NCBI RefSeq assembly: GCF_019175385.1
Contig: NC_083341.1
Coordinates: forward strand, 18,112,203-18,176,202
Source: Lycium barbarum
Lineage: Eukaryota > Streptophyta > Magnoliopsida > Solanales > Solanaceae
Direction of reading: 5' to 3'
Length of the DNA: 64,000 bases
Numbering within the stretch: position 1 is the stretch's first letter; each line of letters opens with the position of its first letter. The position numbers were made by a program, and so were the translations under genes. This document shows positions 23,436 to 41,600 of the stretch, piece by piece. The notes beneath the pieces are model-generated. The model made no database searches and was not told where the DNA came from. It was given only the letters and a program-made list of their open reading frames with translations.

Positions 23436-23859
23436 AATATATGTACCTAAAAATGCATAAATTTCATTTTTATGACTTAAGACGATGGTCTTCTATTTTG
23501 TTAGAAATATGGAAATAGACCATGTGCCAAACCGTCAACTTTCTACTTGATTTAGCAATTAGTTTGAATTATTGATGACTGTGCATTTGACATATTCATG
23601 GCTCAATGAACCATAATTGGAAGTCGAATGACATTTTAACAAAAAATATATCTTGGATTCAAAAAGAAAAGAAATGGCCAAATATCTTAAAAACCCCTTA
23701 AAATTGGCACGGTTTGTCAGTTAAACAATTCAACTTAACTAATGACAATAAACACTTCTATTTGAAAGATATGTCTTTTGAATCTCGCATATTTGACATG
23801 TTTTAGAATCGTTGACTGAGCGAATCTTGCATATATCATATTATTTGGCTAAAAAGAAT

Positions 23860-24075
23860 ATTGAAGGAGCTCAATCTGCTACAAGATGAAGCAACAAAAA
23901 TTTCCATCCATAACAAGTTTGTGCACACACTTGTAAAGAATACAGTGTATCACGATCGAAGAAATCATATAGATACATGGTATCACTTCAATAAGAAAGT
24001 ATTACCAATAAAGAAGTAAACTCGTGATTATGTCGAAGATATTTTTACAGTGCTTCTCAAACTTGGAGATCTAAT
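23860..24075 (+). pseudogene. Copia RNase H relic
   Basis: Translation of the + strand gives LLQDEATKISIHNKF, then LVKNTVYHDRRNHIDTWYHF. This is the C-terminal RNase H region of Ty1/Copia polyproteins (the family pattern is a DNKSA-like block, KNP.(F/Y)H.R(S/T)KHID.(R/K)(Y/F)HF). A stop follows after KKVLPIKK, and a further decayed VEDIF block follows. No LTR or other domain is attached, so it is an orphan fragment. Confidence 0.78.
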
Positions 24076-25105
24076 TTTCAAATTGAGATCAAGACTTTGG
24101 AGTGAAGACGAAAATTCAAAATTAAGAAGATGTGTTATAAATTGAGAATATTGAATATTCTAGAAATTGTTAGGTGCATTATTGGTGGTATTATCCATAT
24201 GAATGTAAGACTTCACAATATTCCATGAAATAACTTGGGGATGCATCTTGGAGGAAAATCTGGAGACAATGAGCTCTGGCAAGTTAGGAGTTGGGAAAAG
24301 TTTTTTTTTTTTTTTTTTTTGAAAGGCAGGCTAGAAAAAGCAATATCTCTCAATAGGGGCCAAAGTTACTCTAATAATTAAGGCAACTCTCAAGCATTTC
24401 CACATGACAAATGTAGTTTCATATCCTATCCTCAATTGTTAGGGAGCAAGAGAAGCTTATGAGACATTTTTATTTTCAGGAATAAGGGGACAGAAGAAAA
24501 ATCACCATGTAGATTGAAAATATGTAACAACCCCTTTAACAGAAGATGTAATGATTCGCTTGAATAGAAAGTAATATGGAAAGGGCATACATACTTCAAC
24601 AATTGATGGTTCTCAAAAGATGCAACACCTTAATATGGTATGAGTTTGTGAAAAGGGATTACAAAGGGAAAAGAAAACTTTATACAAATTCAATCTAAAC
24701 TGATGCTCAATACTGAAAGATGTCAATCCTGATATGTTTACAAAAAGTATCATAGAGAAAATTTACATGTACACACAATTTAGAATCTAATATAGGCAAA
24801 TAGTTCACTATGCATATCCCTGATATCCAGCAGCAGTTGTGTTTACAAAATGGAGATCTTGTGGGATCCTGCGTATTGAAATTGTACAAAACATTTGCCC
24901 CACTGTTGAGTGCTGGTATCATCTTGAGGCACTGGTGTCAACAGATCGCGCTATTGTACTGCGTATATGGATCAAATTCAGATAGAGAAACAATGGATTA
25001 TGGATGAATCTACAAAGTATCTCTGCTCTTGTGAACTCTCGCTCGATTCTACTGAGTGATTTGAACTATACAGGCAGTGTTGTCCAAGGCTGGAACAGCC
25101 GCATG
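24076..25105. other. No separate gene; right part is the likely 3' untranslated region of the CIPK gene
   Basis: 24305-24322 is a long T-run. From about 24690 the sequence lies directly downstream (on the minus strand) of the CIPK stop and is less repetitive, so it probably includes the 3' UTR. I see no clear polyadenylation signal that fixes the end. Confidence 0.4.
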
Positions 25106-32022
<6,917 letters not shown>

Positions 32023-32160
32023 TCTTGCCTGAAATTATATCTGATTCTAATAATAATAATTCGGAAAAACAAAAAAAGTTGGACGAAAAAGAGAAGCAAA
32101 GAGAGAAAGAAAGAAGACTATGGGAAGAATGATGCGAGACTTTCTCCAACGGTCTTATGT
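32023..32160 (-). promoter_or_regulatory. Probable 5' leader of the CIPK gene
   Basis: Read on the minus strand, this is a CT-rich leader (TTCTTTCTTTCTCTCTTTGC) with an ATT run just before the ATG, typical of plant 5' UTRs. I cannot place a TATA box or the transcription start with confidence. A block of about 45 bp in this leader is repeated about 585 bp upstream (see the next entry). Confidence 0.5.
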
Positions 32161-32738
32161 GTCTCCACCGTGTAATAAGGATGCATGGATTACTATAACT
32201 TCATGTCTGAGCTTACCAAAATGAGCGGCAAATACAAAAGACAAAAGGACTCCTAAAGAAGCAACGTACTTCCCACTTTCAACTAATTTGTCTAACTTTC
32301 ACTTAACATTAGTTATAGATTTTTTAATTTTGTGGTATTAAATTAAAGATATATAAAATGTACTAAATATTGTTTAATCTTATTGTCTTAAACTTGTTAC
32401 GTGGAAAGTTAAAATTAAAGAGTTGTCAAAAACAGGAAGAGACATTCTTTTTTTAAATTGACTAAAAAGAAAAGTAAGACAAACAAATTGAAACAAATGA
32501 AGTAACTTGAAACATGTCAATCCCCTAATAATTTAGGAAATCGGGCTAGATTTAGCTATATAGTACTAATTTTTACTCCATCTGCACAATTTATGTGTCA
32601 CCATTTGACTTGACACACACAAAAAAATATAGACTTTTGAAATTTGTGGTGTATAACTGCGCAAAATGTTTGACAAAAGAGGACACGAAAAAGAAGAAGA
32701 CTAGGGGAAGAATGATGCGAGACTTTCTCCAACGGTCT
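32111..32738 (+). repeat. Direct duplication of a CIPK leader segment
   Basis: 32111-32155 and 32694-32738 share AAGAAGACTA, GGGAAGAATGATGCGAGAC and TTTCTCCAACGGTCT with only one visible difference. The copies lie in the same orientation about 585 bp apart. Between them are decayed Stowaway-like termini (for example 'aagacaaacaaattgaaac' near 32478). Confidence 0.85.
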
Positions 32739-32744
32739 AGTCAC

Positions 32745-33700
32745 ATAGCTAAAAAAATACCCTTCCTACTAACAGTTGCTCCAAAAATAAGGGAAAATGA
32801 GCTAATTTTGCCTTTGAACTATTCAGAATGGAGCAGTTTTGCCCTCTATTTAAAGTTTGGGACACGCGTTCTTAATTGTAAAGACGTGAGCAAATACCTA
32901 TTTTTTTTTTACTTACATAAGGGGTAGGGGAAGGAGATATGGGGGAAGGGATTACAGCGCGGGGATTCGAACCCTCACCAACAAAGTGAAAGTTCAGGTA
33001 ATCAACCAACTGAGCTAAGTCCTTACCTTGAGCAAACACTTATTGAATATTATGAGATTACTTACTTTGACTATTTTAAATAGGAGTATAATTTATACAA
33101 TGGCAATTTTATGTTTTATATAAAGTTTAATTACCAGCATTAATTTTTCAACTTAATATTTACTCTATTGTTTCCTTTCAAAATTATTATACAAGCCATC
33201 AACTGAAACATGGGATGACTTAAAGTTACAATAAGTAATATAGCATACCAAGGTAATATATCAAAGAAATTTGATTTCCTTTATCATATCATTCATAAAG
33301 TTAGTAAAATAAATCTATTATTATTAATGTAGAAAAATAAATCCATTAATGGTTATGTAAGAAAAGGTACATGATATTATGTTCAGAAATAATAAATCAT
33401 ATCTAATATGTATGAAACCAAGAGAAAAAAAATGTTATATATCATGGTTTTTTATTTGTTAAAATACAAAGTTTTTATAGTACTTATTTTCTTACGTTGT
33501 TATTATATGTCATTATGTCTCATACATACAGACCCCTCTCCCCCCCCCCCCCCCCCCTCCAAAAACAAATATTAAAAGAACAAGGGAAGAGTTGTCCCAT
33601 TTTGAATAGTTCAAGACCAAAATTGATTCATTTTTTTTTGTTTGGGAGCAACCGTTAGTAGGAAGGATATTTTTGAGCTATTTGGCAAGAGGGAGGCATT
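32745..33700. mobile_element. Decayed foldback element hosting a SINE
   Basis: 'atacccttcctactaacagt' at about 32758 is inverted at about 33648 (AACCGTTAGTAGGAAGGATA). 'tttgaactattcagaatgg' (about 32812) is inverted at about 33598 (CCATTTTGAATAGTTCAAG). The arms diverge elsewhere. Limits are approximate and no target duplication was found. A run of C at 33540-33557 lies inside. Confidence 0.6.
32903..33028 (-). mobile_element. tRNA-derived SINE with poly(A) tail
   Basis: On the minus strand the head reads GGACTTAGCTCAGTTGG (A box) and later GGGTTCGAATCCC (B box), like a tRNA. This is followed by a short body and an A-run at the left end. Near-identical flanks TGAGCAAATACCTATT (32887-32902) and TGAGCAAACACTTATT (33029-33044) are a 16-bp target duplication with two mismatches. 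Pol III transcription and L1-type mobilisation are expected for this class. It is not a functional tRNA gene. Confidence 0.85.
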
Positions 33701-34008
33701 TTTGACCAAAACATCGTATCGGCGAGGGCATATTTAAGCCAAAAACGTAACAAAGGGTAAATGTGACCTATTTCGAATAATTCAGGGATATTTTTATCCG
33801 AGAAAACAGTCAAATGCCCCCTCAACGTTTGGCTGGTTTAATTATGACGCACCCAACCTTTGCGGGCGTCCTATCACCCCCTGAACATTTTAAAAATGGA
33901 ATATTTACCCCCCTAAATGCTTACGTGGCAAAGTGAGTGTATTTCACTCTCTTTGAGAGAGTGAACACCAAAAACAAATATTAAAATTTTATTTTTAGTA
34001 TATCTTTT

Positions 34009-35366
34009 GGGAAAATACATAAAAACCTCTCCAACATATACTCGGATTAATTATGACGCACCTAACCTTTGCGGACGACCTATTACCCCCCTGGCCTTAT
34101 TTTTTCTGTATTTTTGTACCCTTTTTTGACTGACGTAACAAAAAAAAAATTGAAGCCCAGTTGCACAGTGGAGAGTGTTGCACACTCTCGGCCATATTGG
34201 TGCCATGTCACTGCCACTTTTCCTTTCTTTTTTTCATTTGATTTTTCTTTTATTAATTATATTTACACTAATTAACCATTAATTTTGTCTTCTTCATCAC
34301 TAAACCCTTCTTCTTTTTCTTCATTTCAAGAAATCCATCAACCCATTTTCTTCCTCCATTAACACACACACACACACATTCAACCCACTTTCTTCCTCCA
34401 TTAACAATACACATTCAACCCATTTTCTTCCTCCATTAACACACACACATTCAACCCATTTTCTTCCTCCATTAACACACACATTCAACCCATTTTCTTC
34501 CTCCATTAACACACACATTCAACCCATTTTCTTCCTCCATTAACACACACATTCAATTTAATCATCAATCATAAAGAGCTTATTTTCAAGAAACATTCAA
34601 CCCATTTCTTCCTCCATTAACACACACATTCAATTTCATCATAAACCCCCTTCTTCTTCTTCATTTCAGGCCGCCCCTACCCCGCCCACCACCAAACTCG
34701 AGGAGCTGCTGCTGCCGCCGCCCCCCTGTTGCTGCTGCCCCCCCCCCCCCCCCCAACCCGATCCTCTTGCCCCACCCATTTGAAGAAATTGCCATTGACA
34801 CCCATTTGAAGAAATTGCCATTTGAAGGACAAACTGTGTAATTTCTTCCTTTCTGGGCTATGTTCAATCATGGACTGGAATTTAACAACAATGGAAATTG
34901 TTGTTTGTTAAATTTCATGGAAATTGTCCAACCCGCTCCTTTTGCCATTTGTTAAATTTCATAGAAATTCATGGGGAATGGAATTTAACAACAATGTAGA
35001 AATTGCATGAACTGCCCATGATTTCACGAACTGGGCTATGTTCAATCATGGCAGCGTCGGTGGCGGCAGTGTGGTGGCGGCGGCGGCGGTGGGGGTGGTT
35101 GAGGAGAAAGAAGAAGAATGAGAAAAAGGAGAAAGAAGAAGAAAGAGAAAAAAAATGATTTTTTAAATAAAAAAATTAATTTTTATTAAAATATAAAAAT
35201 TATTTTTACTGTTTTCACTCGCTATTATTTTTTTTTTTACCACGTCAGCCAAAAAAGGTACAAAAATACAAAAAAATAAAGTCAGGGGGTAATAGGTCGC
35301 CCGTAAAGGTTGTGTGCGTCATAATTAATCCAAGTATACGTTGGGGGGATTTTTATGTATTTTCCC
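34009..35366. mobile_element. Inner Mutator-type foldback element (1358 bp)
   Basis: Starts GGGAAAATACATAAAAACC and ends TTTTTATGTATTTTCCC, with flanks TATATCTTTT (33999-34008 and 35367-35376) identical over 10 bp. Its arms share the 'gacgcacctaacctttgcgg' theme with the outer element, so the two belong to related families. It contains the minisatellite at 34319-34640, a GCC/GCT-rich stretch (34668-34760) and a GGC-rich stretch (35048-35095) that may derive from captured coding DNA. Confidence 0.9.
34319..34640 (+). repeat. Minisatellite, ~36-bp unit
   Basis: Seven or so copies of TTCAACCCATTTTCTTCCTC followed by CATTAACACACACA, varying in the length of the CA run. The minus-strand frame with repeated 'NGGRKWVECV' peptide is a by-product of the repeat and not a gene. 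Confidence 0.9.
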
Positions 35367-35734
35367 TATATCTTTTCATAAATATATGTATTTTTAATTA
35401 ATTTTTTCTTATTTTTTTCTATCTCATTTCTAAAAATATTTTTCCTTATTTTTTACTTTTACTCCCTCCCTCTCTTCTTTCATCAAGACCCGCCGCCACC
35501 GGACTCATCGCCAGCGAGCGGCCACCACCAAAACAACCCTCAAGCCGCCACTGTCTCCCCTCTCCCTACCCTTCTTCGCCAACGATAATGCCACCACCGC
35601 AACCAACCACCCTTCTCTCCTTCTCACCGCCACCCTTCTACAATTAACACCCCCACCGCAACACCACCTCCACCACCCAGTCACCCACTTAACTTTTGTT
35701 CAATGGTACTTAAGAATTTTAAAAATTTCATGAT

Positions 35735-36150
35735 TCTTGAACCCAAATAGGTTGATTTCTTGAAATTATATGTATGATTGGTGATGAAATTGAATGTGGG
35801 TGTGTTAATGGAGGAAAAAAATGGGTTTTAATTGAGGAAGATAAAGGAAAGAAAAAGAAAAAAAATAAAATATCTTGAACCCAAATAGGTTGATTTCTTG
35901 AAAAGATATGTATGTTTGATGGTGAAATGGAATGTGGGTGTGTTAATGGAGGAAGAAAATGGGTTTTAATTGAGGAAGATAAAGGGAAGAAAAGAAAAAT
36001 TAAAAAATCTTGAATCCAAATAGGTTGATTTCTTGAAAAGATATGTATGATTGATGATGAAATTGAATGTGTGTGTGTTAATAGAGGAAGAAATTGTGTT
36101 TTAATTGAGGAAGATAAAGGAAAGAAAAAGAAAAAAAATTAAAAAATAGA
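35735..36150 (+). repeat. Three tandem ~130-bp units
   Basis: Each unit runs CTTGAACCCAAATAGGTTGA, TTTCTTGAAA, TGAATGTGGGTGTG, TTAATGGAGGAA, then TTTTAATTGAGGAAGATAAA. Starts are near 35736, 35875 and 36010. The unit contains the complement of the minisatellite motif at 34319-34640, so the two could pair. Confidence 0.85.
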
Positions 36151-36563
36151 TAACAAATAAAAAAAATATTTAAAAACCGAAATTTCCAAGTGTCAGACGC
36201 GTGGGCTTCACCAGCAAGCATATATGTGGGTGTGGCTTTTTAGGGGGGTAAATATTCCACTTTTAAAATGCTCAGGGGTAATAGGACGCCCACAAAAGTT
36301 GGGTGCGTCATAATTAAGCCGACCAAACGTTGAGGGGGCATCTGACTATTTTCTCTTTTTATCCTTTTCCCTTTAGAAAATCATGCCAGATTTATGTTTA
36401 TAAAACTATTTTTTACAATATTAGGCTTATCTCTTTTTTTCCTTTTAACAATATTTAAACTTATTTACTATTAATATTAAATATTCTAAATAAATTAATG
36501 TAAAAAAATACAAATTTTACTTATTTGTCCTTACTAATATGCTGTTTTTCTTTACTTAATTCT

Positions 36564-37751
36564 AGAGTAAATACTTAAAATACCCCCCAACGTTTGACCG
36601 AAATCCCAACTATACACCTAACCTTTGCATTGGTCCTATTACCCCCTGGACAATTTTTTTTAGTATTAAAATGCCCCTTTTTTGCTGATATGACAGTCCA
36701 ATATGACAACCCCCAATTATTAACAGGCGCTTGTCCACACGCGCCTGGCCCACGTGCCGCATCTTTAATTTCCCCCCTTCTTCCGTCCATCTACTACTCT
36801 TCTTCTTCTTAAAAAAAAAAAATCTCTCAATGTTTCATACTCCATTTTCAGTATGAGGATCTGAAAACCCATACCCAATTCTCCTTCATCTTCATCAACA
36901 TCATCATCATCATATTCATTATACAGTTTCCCTTCCTTAACAAACAACTCCTCCCTAGCATCATCAACAGATTCATCTTCATCAACTTCATCTTCTTCAT
37001 CACTCACAACCCACAGATGTCAAGACCTTAATCTCCTCGTTAAAGCCATTCATCAAGTCACTAATGGCTCTGTTGTGGGTGATCCTTACATTAAAAAAAG
37101 ATTCATTACAAGAAGGAAAAAAAGAGTTCTAAGTTTTGATAATTTCTTTATTGTTGATTCTTTGCCTAAAAGACAACAAAAGAAGAGATTGAAAATTGTT
37201 CCTACTAAGTATCAAGATTCTCTTTTGATTCAATCATTGAAGACAAAGCCTAAAAGCAAGAGACTTCAAAGATCTGCTAAGATTTGTGAGGAATTTGGGT
37301 CTTGAAATTGGTTTTGGTTTATTTTATGAGATCTTAGATGATCTTTTCTTTTAGTGGTATTAATTTGCTATATAGTACTTTTTTGGGGGATGGGTATTAT
37401 TTTTTATGTTTTGTGAATTTATAATGAGTATTATTTTGACAAAAAAATGGAGATGGGTATTAAATAGGGTGAAGAAGAAGACGAAGTAGCCTAAAAATGG
37501 AGGGAATTTAAATTTATCTATGTGGCATCTATGTGACAGTCCAATTGGCATTTTAAAACACGTCAGATGCTATTTTTTAAAGGCTATAACGCGCCACTGA
37601 GCGGTGTAGTCACGCTCTTGTCCATATTAGCAAAAAAGGGGCATTTTAATACTGAAAAAAATTGTCCAGGGGGGTAATAGGACCAACGCAAAGGTTAGGT
37701 GTGTAGTTGGGATTTTGGTCAAACGTTGGGGGGTATTTTGAGTATTTTCTC
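36564..37751. mobile_element. Mutator-type foldback element with captured sequence (Pack-MULE-like, 1188 bp)
   Basis: Starts AGAGTAAATACTTAAAATAC and ends GTATTTTGAGTATTTTCTC. The arms match over about 120 bp (for example 'ttgcattggtcctattaccc' against 'taataggaccaacgcaaagg'). The 9-bp flanks CTTAATTCT (36555-36563 and 37752-37760) are identical. The non-palindromic centre (about 36780-37320) carries a long open frame unlike the filler in neighbouring elements. Confidence 0.88.
36862..37305 (+). pseudogene. Captured serine-rich/basic reading frame of unknown origin
   Basis: Open for about 147 codons after a TGA at 36859-36861 and ending TGA at 37303-37305; there is no ATG near the start. The N-terminal half is Ser/Thr-rich (many TCA/TCT codons, as in SSSSTSSSS). 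The second half is more protein-like: CQDLNLLVKAIHQVTNGSVV, then a basic RRKKR stretch and SKRLQRSAKICEEFGS at the C-terminus. An upstream ATG at about 36830 (MFHTPFSV) is in another frame, so a frameshift may separate them. I do not recognise the family. It is probably a host-gene fragment picked up by the element. The acidic minus-strand frame at 36765-37007 is its shadow. Confidence 0.5.
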
Positions 37752-37760
37752 CTTAATTCT

Positions 37761-38253
37761 ATAAACATCTTTTTTATTCCTTTAAAATTAACTAAATTAC
37801 CACAATTAAACTATACACAAATAAAATTTCAATAAGTAATTTGTTTACCTCTAAATCTGTGACTTAGAGTAACAATTGAACTTGTTTAATGGTTCAAGGA
37901 CACACAAATTAAAGTCACCAAATAATGATGTTGTTAATGCTTATTTGCTAGATAAAGTATGACAAACACAGGTTAATAATCAAAGTGAATGAAGTAAGGT
38001 AATTTTTATTCAAATAGTAATAGTTTTTAAACACGTGTTGCGCGCGTGTAGCATATAAATGAGCATAAACTTTTTAAAACGACAGAGATCATATTAAAGC
38101 TTTTTTCGGTGTGATCACCAAATGCAATAACAGATTTAAGGCATAAGGATATTTGCGATAAGTACTACGTTTTGAATATGTACTCAGAAAGTAAGGCTAG
38201 ATAATTAAAACTATTTTTTTAATTTTTTGATAAACACCTCAACTTCCTAGTAA
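37761..38253. other. Intergenic, no gene seen
   Basis: AT-rich; no repeat or frame of note. Confidence 0.45.
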
Positions 38254-38258
38254 ATTAA

Positions 38259-38632
38259 TGTTGGGGGAATTAAAGTATCGAGCAAACATGAGAGAAAAAT
38301 ACTTCTATTACTTTCAAGAATAGAAAGAAGAGACATACAAGCTCTAACAAAAAACTCTAAAAAGACACCTCACAAATCTCTCAAGGATATTACACAACTC
38401 TTCTTGGTTGTGCTGTGATGATCTAATATCTGATGATAGAAAGCTTTACAAGCTTCTCTATTTATAGGACCAAAACTAGGTAGGAGGAAGCTAGGAGGAA
38501 GGTGTGAGGAAGGTGTGAGGAAGCTTCAATGGTGGGTGAGAGGAAGGTGACTCCTAGGTGTGAGGAAGCATCCCTTGTCATTCATAGATTTGGAGGAAGC
38601 TTCATAGAAAGTGCTAGGAATTGAATTCTTCA
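38259..38632 (-). repeat. 3' LTR of the Copia element (left in the window)
   Basis: On the + strand it runs TGTTGGGGGAATTAAAG to TTGAATTCTTCA. TATAAATA on the minus strand at 38459-38466 is the likely LTR TATA box. Immediately inside, the edge ATTGAATTCTTCAATT is repeated near 38661-38676 and is followed by a purine tract on the minus strand (GGAAGGGGAGAA), so the true 3' LTR edge could extend to about 38675. Confidence 0.85.
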
Positions 38633-38639
38633 ATTTGCC

Positions 38640-41600
38640 TGTAACTGGATATGTCTTGGAAATTGAATTCTTCAATTCTCCCCTTCCGGGCATATTCAGA
38701 ACAAGCATCCCGACTATGTCTCTGCATAGCTCTAGCTTATCTCGTGTCACCACCTTTGTCAGCATGTCTGATGGATTCTCCTTTGTGTTGATCTTCACTA
38801 GTCTCAACAGTTGTTGATCAATTGTCTCGCGTATCCAGTGATACCGAACATCAATATGTTTTGTACGGGAATGGTACATGGAGTTCTTGCTCAAGTCTAG
38901 AGCACTCTGACTGTCACAATGTATTTTGTACTCTTTCTGCTGGATCCCAAGTTCTTGGAGATAGCGCTTTAGCCACAACATTTCTTTACCAGCTTCAGCG
39001 GCAGCAATGTATTCTGCTTCTGTTGTAGATAAAGCGACACACTTCTGCAATCTTGATTGCCAAGAAACAGCTCCCCCTGCAAAAGTGTAGATATATCCTG
39101 AAGTAGATTTTCTACTATCAATATCTCCGGCCATATCAGCATCTGTATAGCCTTCCAAGACTGGATCAGCTCCTCCGTAGCAAAGACATAACTTCGTGGT
39201 ACCCTTCAAGTATCTGAGAATCCATTTGACTGCCTCCCAATGCTCCTTCCCGGGGTAGAGAGAAAACAACTCACTGTACCCACTGCATGAGCGATATCTA
39301 GCCGTGTGCATACCATGGCATACATCAGACTTCCAACTGCTGAAGAATAGGGCACCGCTGACATCTCCCCGATCTCTTCCTTGGATGTGGGACATGTTCT
39401 TTTGCTCAACTTGAAGTGACTCGCAAGTGGAACACTAACTGGTTTGGTATTATTCATGTTGAATCTCTCAAGTACCCGTTCAATGTACTTCTCTTGAGAT
39501 AGCCATAACTTGCGATTCTTCCTGTCTCGAGTGATCTGCATCCCAAGAATCTGTTGAGCCGATCCTAAGTCTTTCATATCAAAAGACTTAGAGAGTTCTT
39601 TCTTCAGTTGGTTTATCTTCATTTGATCTTTCCCAACGATCAACATGTCGTCTACATATAGTAGAAGAGCAATGAAGGTACCGTCTGGAAGTCTCTTGAT
39701 GTATACACACTCATCCGCAGTAGTCTTCTTGTAGCCTTGACTTTTCATGCATGAGTCAAACTTCTTATTCCACTGCCTTGGTGCCTGCTTCAAACCATAC
39801 AAGCTTTTAGATAGCTTGCACACGAGATTATCACTTGAAACCTCAAAACCTTTTGGCTGCTGCATATAGATTTCTTCTTTCAAATCTCCGTGAAGAAATG
39901 CTGTCTTCACATCCATCTGTTCAAGCTCCAAGTTCATACTTGCTGCCAAGCCAAGTATAACTCAGATTGAGGTCATCTTGATAACTGGTGCAAAGATCTC
40001 ATCAAAGTCAATTCCTTTCTTCTGCTGGAACCCTTTGACAACAAACCGAGCTTTGTGTTTCACCACTTGTCCGCTTGCATCCTTCTTTAACTTGAACACC
40101 CATTTGTTTCTCAGTGCCTTCTTCCCTTTATGAAGTTCTACGATCTCATAAGTTTGATTTTTCTGTAGAGATTCTAACTCATCCTGCATTGCTATCAGCC
40201 ATTTTGCTTTATCCTTATGAGACATAGCTTCTTGAAAACTCTCTGGTTCTCCATCTTCAGTAAGCAAAACGTATTCAGATGATGAGCACCTTTTTTATGG
40301 TATATGGCCTTGTTCAGATCTACAAGCAGTTGAAACCATCTGAGAAGAACTACCATCATCTGTGTCGTGTGATGGTTCTGGTGAGGTGGGTTGTGGCTCC
40401 CCTTGCTCAGCACTCTCTTCTGTCTTCTCATCTTCTTCTGCTTCTGAGTTTTCTTCTAGCACTTCGTCATTATTTCTCAAGAACAATTCTGGTGCTTCAT
40501 TTGAAACTTGAGCATCCTCATTTGACTTCTGAGACATCGTGGATTTTTCAATGTCTTCTATTGTCAAATTTTCGTGAAACCCAACGTCCCTGGTTCTGAT
40601 CACTTTTTTCTCCTTAGGATCCTATAACCTGTATCCAAACTCTTCATTTCCGTAGCCAATGAAAATGCATGGGATAGTTCTCGCATCAAGCTTCTGCCTG
40701 AGCTCTTTGGATACATGTGCATATGATGAACAACCAAATACTCTAAGATGTGGGTATGTAGGATCCTTACCTGTCCATAGCCTCTCTGGAACTTCAAAGT
40801 TGAGTGGTACTGAAGGTGATCGGTTGATGAGATAATATGCGGTATTGACTGCTTCTCCCCAAAATGGCTTTGGAAGTTTAGCCATGTTCAGCATGCTCCG
40901 GACACGCTCCATGATAGTCCGGTTCATTCTTTCAGCAACGCCATTGTGCTGAGGGGTGCGTGGTACTGACTTCTCATGTCGAATGCCATATGCTCTGCAA
41001 TATGCATCGAACGGCTTGGAAGTATACTCGCCTCCATTATCAGATCGGAGACATTTCAGCTTCTTTCCTGTTTCACGTTCTACCAAGACGTGAAATGACT
41101 TGAAGCACTCGAACACCTGGTCCTTCGTCTTCATGAAATACACCCACACTTTCCGAGAAGCTTCATCGATAAAAGTTAGAAAATATCTGCTTTCACCGAG
41201 TGATTCAACCTCCATAGGACCGCAGACATCAGAGTGTACCAAACTTAACAACTCTGATCTTTTTGTTGAAGTGAAATTAAATGAGACTCTGTGTTGCTTA
41301 CCAAATAGACAATGATTGCAAGGAAACAGTGTAGCGTTCTAGTCAACATTGATAAGATTCTTCTTCATCAAGGTAGTCAACCCTTTCTCGCTCATGTGGC
41401 CGAGTCTTTGGTGCCATAAATCCTGAGAAGCGTCCTCTGCAATGTTGAGGCTGTCTGTACAAATTCTCGAATGTGTTTTGTATAATGTGCCACAAACATG
41501 TCCTCGAGCGATTGTAAAAACGCCCTTTGACATTTTCCATGTGCCTCTGCTAAAATGGTTTTCATACTCTTGTTTGTCAAGAGATACCACTGACAGGAGA

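Larger units (their letters stand above)
33800..36355. mobile_element. Outer Mutator-type foldback element (2556 bp) containing a second one
   Basis: Starts GAGAAAACAGTCAAATGCCC and ends in its near-complement (GCATCTGACTATTTTCTC). The arms match for about 180 bp (for example 'taattatgacgcacccaacc' against 'gggtgcgtcataatta' near 36300). The flanks TTTTTATCC (33791-33799 and 36356-36364) are a perfect 9-bp duplication. The interior holds the nested element 34009-35366, a GC-rich segment (35480-35690) that resembles decayed coding sequence, and a 3-copy tandem repeat. No transposase. Confidence 0.9.

Noticed and set aside
32938..33028. Possible tRNA gene on the minus strand (A and B boxes present)
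   Set aside because: It is followed by a body and an A-tail and flanked by a 16-bp target duplication, and it lacks a closing acceptor stem, so it is a SINE head.
34321..34518. Minus-strand frame with repeated NGGRKWVECV peptide
   Set aside because: By-product of the 36-bp minisatellite.
34319..34640. Regular repeats that might be taken for a CRISPR array
   Set aside because: No unique spacers between units and a eukaryotic context: a minisatellite within a foldback element.
36765..37007. Acidic minus-strand frame (DEDE-rich)
   Set aside because: Shadow of the TCA/TCT serine codons of the opposite-strand frame.
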